NCBI GenBank assembly: GCA_002494215.1
Contig: DLBF01000063.1
Span: 1 to 10,156 of the forward strand
Direction of reading: 5' to 3'
Length of the DNA: 10,156 nt
DNA from: Prevotellaceae bacterium UBA7028
GTDB lineage: Bacteria; Bacteroidota; Bacteroidia; Bacteroidales; Bacteroidaceae
Shown: positions 6,376 to 10,156 of the stretch, one piece after another
Layout of the letters: each line of letters begins with the position of its first letter
Numbering within the stretch: position 1 is the stretch's first letter
Notes under the pieces: generated by a model
What the model was told of the DNA's origin: nothing
Seen by the model: only the letters and a program-made list of their open reading frames with translations
Databases searched by the model: none
Made by a program: the position numbers and the translations under genes

Positions 6376-8340
6376 TTAAATCACCACTCTGATCTGAAGG
6401 GAAAGATCATTCTTCCAGGAACTGAAAATGGCCTGGTGACTGGAGCCGATCTCTGAGCGGTCGAAGTATTTGCAGAGTGCATATTTCCCTTCCAGCATCC
6501 AACGTTTATTACGACTGGTCCATCGGGCTGTGCCAACCCCGTGAATCCCCCTGCCATAGTATTGGCCCGAGGAGACGCTGCTGTAAAGCGAAGGCTCATA
6601 CAGGCTGATGCGGCTGTTGTAGTCGTCTGTATGGAAGTAGGCCACCATCAGAGCCAGGCGGACAGACGGCCGGGGAATGTTGCAACTGGCTGTTTGTTGC
6701 AGGCTCCAGCCAGTACTGCCTAGAACGGTATGCATACAACCTGTGGTCTGTAGCTTCCAGATGGAAGAAGGGGTACAGGTCCATTGCAACTTGGCACGAT
6801 GATGAGGTTCCATTATATCAGCTTGTTCCTTGCGTTTCAGTTGATAGCGTATCTCCAGGATGTTATGGGTGTTCAGTCGATGGGTAGCTTGTAACATGAA
6901 CTCCTGTCCGATACTGGCATGTGTCATGCGGTAACGTGGGCAAGGGTTGTGAAAGAAATCGGCATAACAGATAAACTGCCACCGCTGCCAGGGTTGAGCC
7001 TTTAGATGAAGAAGTAACCCGCTCTCGTTTTGGGCAGAGGAATTTTCCGCAAAGGCACCGCTTAGGAAGGAGTAATACTTGTAGCCATAAAATCGTTGCA
7101 CAGCAGAAAGCGTGTACCGTTTGCTGATGATCCATTGCAGTCGGTTCAGCGTTCCGATACCACTCTTTTCTGTACTATAAGCCATCTCACCCGCAAGGGT
7201 TAGGCGATATTTGCTGTAACCGTAATAGAGACTCCCCACACCGAAATTCTGCCCCCTGGGATAGTAACGACGATAGGCTGCCGTGCCAGGATTCATCACT
7301 TTATTATAATGCATATAGTACCACGTTGCACCTAAGTGGAGCCCTTTATTCTGCCAAGCCAAACCACCTCCCGCCGTAGTAGCCAAAGCACTATTTTTGT
7401 TTTTCAGTTCCGATGCTGTCCGATGGTAACCAGATGTCTGCAGGGTCTGTATCTCCCCCCTTTTATTCAAGGTAGCACCTTTCTGTCTATAGGAAACAAA
7501 GGTGGTCAGTTCCCACCTCTTCCCAAGCCTCATGGTAGCCGCTGCGCCACGAAGATAATTGATCTCATCCGTACTGGTAAGGGGCTTAATGCCTGATTGC
7601 ATTTTACTGGCTGGAGCAGACTTGCTAAACCAGTTGCTTCCGCCCAGGGCTACTCCCTCGCCCAATCCTATGCGATAATCACCCACTACGGCAGTCTTTA
7701 GGAAGCCCACATCCTTCAGCAAGGCAAAGCCACTATAGGAATCAAAATAACGTTCGCCTGCATCCTTCTCGGTATGAAAGCCTGCCCGGAAGTGCTTGCT
7801 ATTGCCCACCTCGTATCTGATGCGCTGATACAGCGGATTGCCAGCGTATCCATTGGTGGCGTTATATCCTTTTCTTTTGTAGAAGGGTATATCTATTCGT
7901 GAGGAGAAATCATTCTTAAGGTGATCAAAAAGCCTATCCTTTCCTTTCTTCTCCACCTCTCCTGCATAGACAAAGAGGTGCAGCCAGCGGTACGTCTGCG
8001 CATCAATAAGCGGTAGCATCAGCAATTCACCCAAGGTCTGCATCTGACCGTGCAGATAGATATAGGCATGAATAGATTCTATCTGTTGCTCGTTCAGAAA
8101 TGGAATTTGCTGAAAATCCTCTACGCTGGCGCTGTTGATGTTCAGAGGATGCTCGTGCAGCAGTTTCAGTTCCTCCAGATAAATGAGGCGTTCCTCCTCA
8201 TCCAACAAAGCCTCATCATCTGCTGCATATTCCTGCACAAAATCATCCCAGGAATACTGATGCTGCGCCAACGCAGATATAGCAAAGCTGCAGAGAAGCA
8301 GAAGCAAGAAACTATATCTGAATTCTCTTCCCAAAACCAT
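6376..8340 (-). CDS. Outer-membrane beta-barrel protein with N-terminal helix-hairpin-helix (ComEA-like) repeats
   Basis: A 654-residue secreted protein. Residues 1-26 form a signal peptide (hydrophobic FLLLLLCSFAISA, likely cleavage after SALA). An acidic stretch (about 30-60) precedes a helix-hairpin-helix region, about 65-127: PLNINSASVEDFQQIPFLNEQ, then GQMQTLGELLMLPLIDAQTY, ending LFVYAG. The LNIN.AS...L..IP pattern is that of ComEA-type DNA-binding repeats. From about 145 to the end, alternating aromatic and glycine-rich strands (YYGYSKYRLTLAGEMAY and similar), finishing in SLQIRVVI, suggest a beta-barrel. The architecture is common in Bacteroidetes and usually annotated only as a helix-hairpin-helix protein; a role in DNA binding or uptake at the surface is suggested by the domain but unproven. 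The ATG at 8340 lies inside the preceding gene (29-nt overlap). Confidence 0.85.
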   Translation of the reverse strand: MVLGREFRYSFLLLLLCSFAISALAQHQYSWDDFVQEYAADDEALLDEEERLIYLEELKLLHEHPLNINSASVEDFQQIPFLNEQQIESIHAYIYLHGQMQTLGELLMLPLIDAQTYRWLHLFVYAGEVEKKGKDRLFDHLKNDFSSRIDIPFYKRKGYNATNGYAGNPLYQRIRYEVGNSKHFRAGFHTEKDAGERYFDSYSGFALLKDVGFLKTAVVGDYRIGLGEGVALGGSNWFSKSAPASKMQSGIKPLTSTDEINYLRGAAATMRLGKRWELTTFVSYRQKGATLNKRGEIQTLQTSGYHRTASELKNKNSALATTAGGGLAWQNKGLHLGATWYYMHYNKVMNPGTAAYRRYYPRGQNFGVGSLYYGYSKYRLTLAGEMAYSTEKSGIGTLNRLQWIISKRYTLSAVQRFYGYKYYSFLSGAFAENSSAQNESGLLLHLKAQPWQRWQFICYADFFHNPCPRYRMTHASIGQEFMLQATHRLNTHNILEIRYQLKRKEQADIMEPHHRAKLQWTCTPSSIWKLQTTGCMHTVLGSTGWSLQQTASCNIPRPSVRLALMVAYFHTDDYNSRISLYEPSLYSSVSSGQYYGRGIHGVGTARWTSRNKRWMLEGKYALCKYFDRSEIGSSHQAIFSSWKNDLSLQIRVVI

Positions 8341-9244
8341 ATTTCAGTACCTGCAGCCATTTAAATGTAACGGTTTGTGAAGGCATTATACCAATAGCAT
8401 GCGATAACACATCATAGTTGGCATAGAGATCCTGTGAGATGTTTAAAACCAACTTGTCATCGCGAATAAGCCACAATGACACATTGCCTGAACCATATTG
8501 ACCAGGAGTAAGGACTTCCAAAGCATAATCAAAGTCCTTCAGCGAGTAGCATCTCACTTTCCAAGGACATAACAAACTACGAACCTCTATGTTTCCTCGC
8601 CAAATGGTAATTAGCCTACTGGTATAAAGGCCATATAGGGGTAATGAGAAAAACAGCAGTCCAATCACAGATGGGAAAAGATGGCTTCTTACAATCACGT
8701 GACCATTAAAAAAATATTCGATAAAAGGGAAAGAAGCCATAAACAGCGTCAAAATAAGGAAAAAGAATATCATCACGAGAGGGATCTTTTTAAATACAGA
8801 ATCAACAGCGCGATTATAATCCACACTCCATTCCTTCGTACCTACCACAGACAGAAGGCTTTTCAAATCCTCATAATTCTCGTAATCCCTCGTAGAGAAA
8901 GAGACAGTACGCTCCCCTTGTCTCAACAAATGGAAGTGCTCTATTTCTCCCTTTTGCTCAACAACATAAAAATCGAACTCTGCAAAACGATAAAATCTTT
9001 TCAGGAAAGGAAAGCAAACACGCCTCACCTCAAAACCCTGATCAACTACCGTTATTACCCTCAGTCGAATAGCCCAGATCAATAGGGCAACGACTTCTGC
9101 AATACTTACCACGATGAGCTTTGTAACAAGCCCGAGATTGTGAGCTCTCATCATCGGTCCACCTACCATCGCAAATGCTGCAACCAAGAATAGCATCAAC
9201 TCTACTTTAATTCCCCTTGAGTTAAATTTGGAGGTAACAATCAT
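8312..9244 (-). CDS. Unknown four-helix membrane protein with two similar halves (PH-like soluble segments)
   Basis: I do not recognise a named family. The 310-residue protein has predicted helix pairs at about 14-33 and 39-62, then 154-178 and 189-214, each pair followed by a soluble segment (63-132 and 215-285). The two segments resemble one another. Glu72-Val73-Arg74, Pro79, Arg83, Tyr85, Phe90 and Asp91 line up without gaps on Glu220-Val221-Arg222, Pro227, Arg231, Tyr233, Phe238 and Asp239. A YxNYxxL pattern recurs at 121-127 and 274-280. Two helices followed by a small beta-rich segment recall bacterial PH-like (bPH/DUF304-type) membrane proteins; that is a guess. The open frame extends to a TTG at 9343, but the ATG at 9244 is preferred: a -7 element lies at 9266-9273 and AATTAAAAATA precedes it. 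It overlaps the next gene by 29 nt. Confidence 0.75.
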   Translation of the reverse strand: MIVTSKFNSRGIKVELMLFLVAAFAMVGGPMMRAHNLGLVTKLIVVSIAEVVALLIWAIRLRVITVVDQGFEVRRVCFPFLKRFYRFAEFDFYVVEQKGEIEHFHLLRQGERTVSFSTRDYENYEDLKSLLSVVGTKEWSVDYNRAVDSVFKKIPLVMIFFFLILTLFMASFPFIEYFFNGHVIVRSHLFPSVIGLLFFSLPLYGLYTSRLITIWRGNIEVRSLLCPWKVRCYSLKDFDYALEVLTPGQYGSGNVSLWLIRDDKLVLNISQDLYANYDVLSHAIGIMPSQTVTFKWLQVLKYGFGKRIQI

Positions 9245-9265
9245 ATTATTTTTAATTTTTGACCA

Positions 9266-9273
9266 CAAAGATA
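9266..9273 (-). promoter_or_regulatory. Probable promoter of the 9244-6376 unit, -7 element
   Basis: Minus-strand TATCTTTG is an exact TAnnTTTG match, 21 bases from the ATG at 9244. This supports that ATG over the upstream TTG at 9343, which would lie before the transcription start. No clear -33 element is seen. Confidence 0.6.
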
Positions 9274-9342
9274 TAACAAAGAATAATATCCCATCGCCCT
9301 TATTGCTAATTTTATTTAAATATTTGAAGCGATTAGGAGACA

Positions 9343-9359
9343 ATGCAAATATTTTGCAT
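9343..9359. promoter_or_regulatory. 17-bp dyad in the divergent promoter region
   Basis: Perfect 7-bp arms ATGCAAA and TTTGCAT around TAT. It sits between two divergent genes and its right end touches the predicted plus-strand -7 element at 9359-9366, a position suited to an operator. Symmetry and location are seen; binding by a regulator is inferred. Confidence 0.4.
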
Positions 9360-9366
9360 ATATTTG
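9359..9366 (+). promoter_or_regulatory. Probable promoter of the DUF4369/thioredoxin gene, -7 element
   Basis: TATATTTG fits TAnnTTTG. Transcription would start near 9373, giving a leader of about 35 bases before the ATG at 9408. No good -33 match at the usual spacing. Confidence 0.5.
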
Positions 9367-9407
9367 TTACCAGTAAAATGAATTACACACCTAAAAACAA
9401 TAAAAGA

Positions 9408-10156
9408 ATGAAAAGAAACTTTCTTATCGCATTGTTTGCGACCCTTACAATTACAGCTGTAGCACAAAAGAAGAATTACACCATCAGTGGCGACTTTACG
9501 GAGTATGAGAAAAACTTTCACGTTCCAGTAAAGGTGGACTCGGTACGTATCCTTAACGATTCCACGAAAGCCATATATGAAGTGAAGGACGGAAAGTTCC
9601 TAATCAGCGGTTCCGTAGAACGACCTATCTATTCCCTTTTAAGGGTTTACATGACCGTATTAGAAGAAGATGAAGAAGGGGAGATAGATGTAATCTCCCG
9701 AGATATTCCCTTTATCTTAGAGCCAAGCAACATTATTTTATGCTATAGGAAACTCCGAGGGACGCCACTCAACAATGCCAGCATTGAAATGTGTAATAAG
9801 ATATACGATTTAATAATGGCAGAAGATTACGACAAGGCAAAACAAGAGGCAACCGACTTCGTCAAGCAGCATGCAGAAGACCCTGCCTCCATTTATCTTA
9901 TTATTGAATTGACACGTACACCTATGGAAGTAAGGGACATCCTTCCCCTAATAAACCTATGCAGTCAGGATATGCAACACACCAATACTGGTTTTTCTGT
10001 GGTAAGGGATAGACTTATTAAAGAAGCCAACTCCCCACAAGCAGGTGATATGTTCAAGGACTTTGTCGTAGAGTATAAAGGCAAGACTACACGCCTGAGC
10101 GACTATGTTGGCAAAGGCCAGTATGTGCTGGTCGACTTCTGGGCTTCATGGTGCGG
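9408..10156 (+). CDS. Secreted DUF4369/thioredoxin-like (TlpA family) protein, cut by window edge
   Basis: 249 complete codons are present. Residues 1-19 are a signal peptide (MKRNFLIALFATLTITAVA, then Q), so the protein is exported. Residues 23 to about 120 resemble the DUF4369 domain of Bacteroidetes: NYTISGDF, DGKFLISGSVERP, FILEPSNI and RGTPLNNAS in the expected order. A helical spacer leads to a thioredoxin-fold start, FVVEYKGKTTRLSDYVGKG, then YVLVDFWASWC. The window ends at the first active-site cysteine, so the CxxC pair cannot be confirmed. Such proteins are usually periplasmic thiol-disulfide oxidoreductases. The ATG at 9408 gives a clean signal peptide; an in-frame ATG at 9378 would add ten residues (MNYTPKNNKR) but lies only a few bases from the predicted transcript start. 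It is transcribed away from the membrane-protein pair. Confidence 0.9.
   Translation, partial: MKRNFLIALFATLTITAVAQKKNYTISGDFTEYEKNFHVPVKVDSVRILNDSTKAIYEVKDGKFLISGSVERPIYSLLRVYMTVLEEDEEGEIDVISRDIPFILEPSNIILCYRKLRGTPLNNASIEMCNKIYDLIMAEDYDKAKQEATDFVKQHAEDPASIYLIIELTRTPMEVRDILPLINLCSQDMQHTNTGFSVVRDRLIKEANSPQAGDMFKDFVVEYKGKTTRLSDYVGKGQYVLVDFWASWC

Noticed and set aside
9245..9343. Upstream TTG start for the duplicated membrane protein, adding 33 residues
   Set aside because: It lies before the -7 element at 9266-9273 and would not be in the transcript; the extra sequence overlaps the divergent promoter region.

Overview
The window looks like a chromosomal segment from a Bacteroidales bacterium, most likely Prevotella or a close relative. 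Three things point there. The gene order miaB-ftsX-DUF3098-uppP-truB-queA-folK is a Bacteroidetes arrangement. Matches to the Bacteroidetes promoter -7 consensus TAnnTTTG lie ahead of every apparent transcription unit. Two genes of Bacteroidetes-type families are also present: an outer-membrane helix-hairpin-helix protein and a DUF4369/thioredoxin protein. The genus is inferred from protein style and was not tested.

Layout from left to right. Positions 1-254 (minus) hold the first 84 codons of metK, S-adenosylmethionine synthetase. Positions 255-510 are non-coding: a metK leader of about 137 nt with three possible stem-loops, the probable metK promoter, and a cluster of short tandem repeats. 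Positions 511-6109 (minus) carry a tightly packed seven-gene operon, transcribed in the order miaB, ftsX, a DUF3098 membrane protein, uppP, truB, queA, folK. Most junctions overlap or abut, which suggests translational coupling. Positions 6110-6375 are non-coding and hold the operon promoter and a strong hairpin. Positions 6376-9244 (minus) hold a two-gene unit: a four-helix membrane protein made of two similar halves, overlapping by 29 nt an outer-membrane beta-barrel protein with ComEA-like helix-hairpin-helix repeats. Positions 9245-9407 are a divergent promoter region with a 17-bp dyad. From 9408 to the end (plus) runs a secreted DUF4369/thioredoxin-like protein, cut at the first cysteine of its active site.

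Functionally the operon mixes tRNA modification (MiaB, TruB, QueA), envelope and division (FtsX, UppP) and folate synthesis (FolK). MiaB and QueA both consume SAM, which the neighbouring MetK makes.

The least expected observation is a family of 7-bp tandem repeats with core RTGAA. It occurs twice in the metK-folK gap and once in frame inside miaB. There the unit length is not a multiple of three, so gain or loss of one or two units would shift the miaB frame. No mobile element, CRISPR array, tRNA or rRNA was seen. I found no convincing new multi-gene system; the two-gene membrane/outer-membrane pair is the best candidate for unknown biology.
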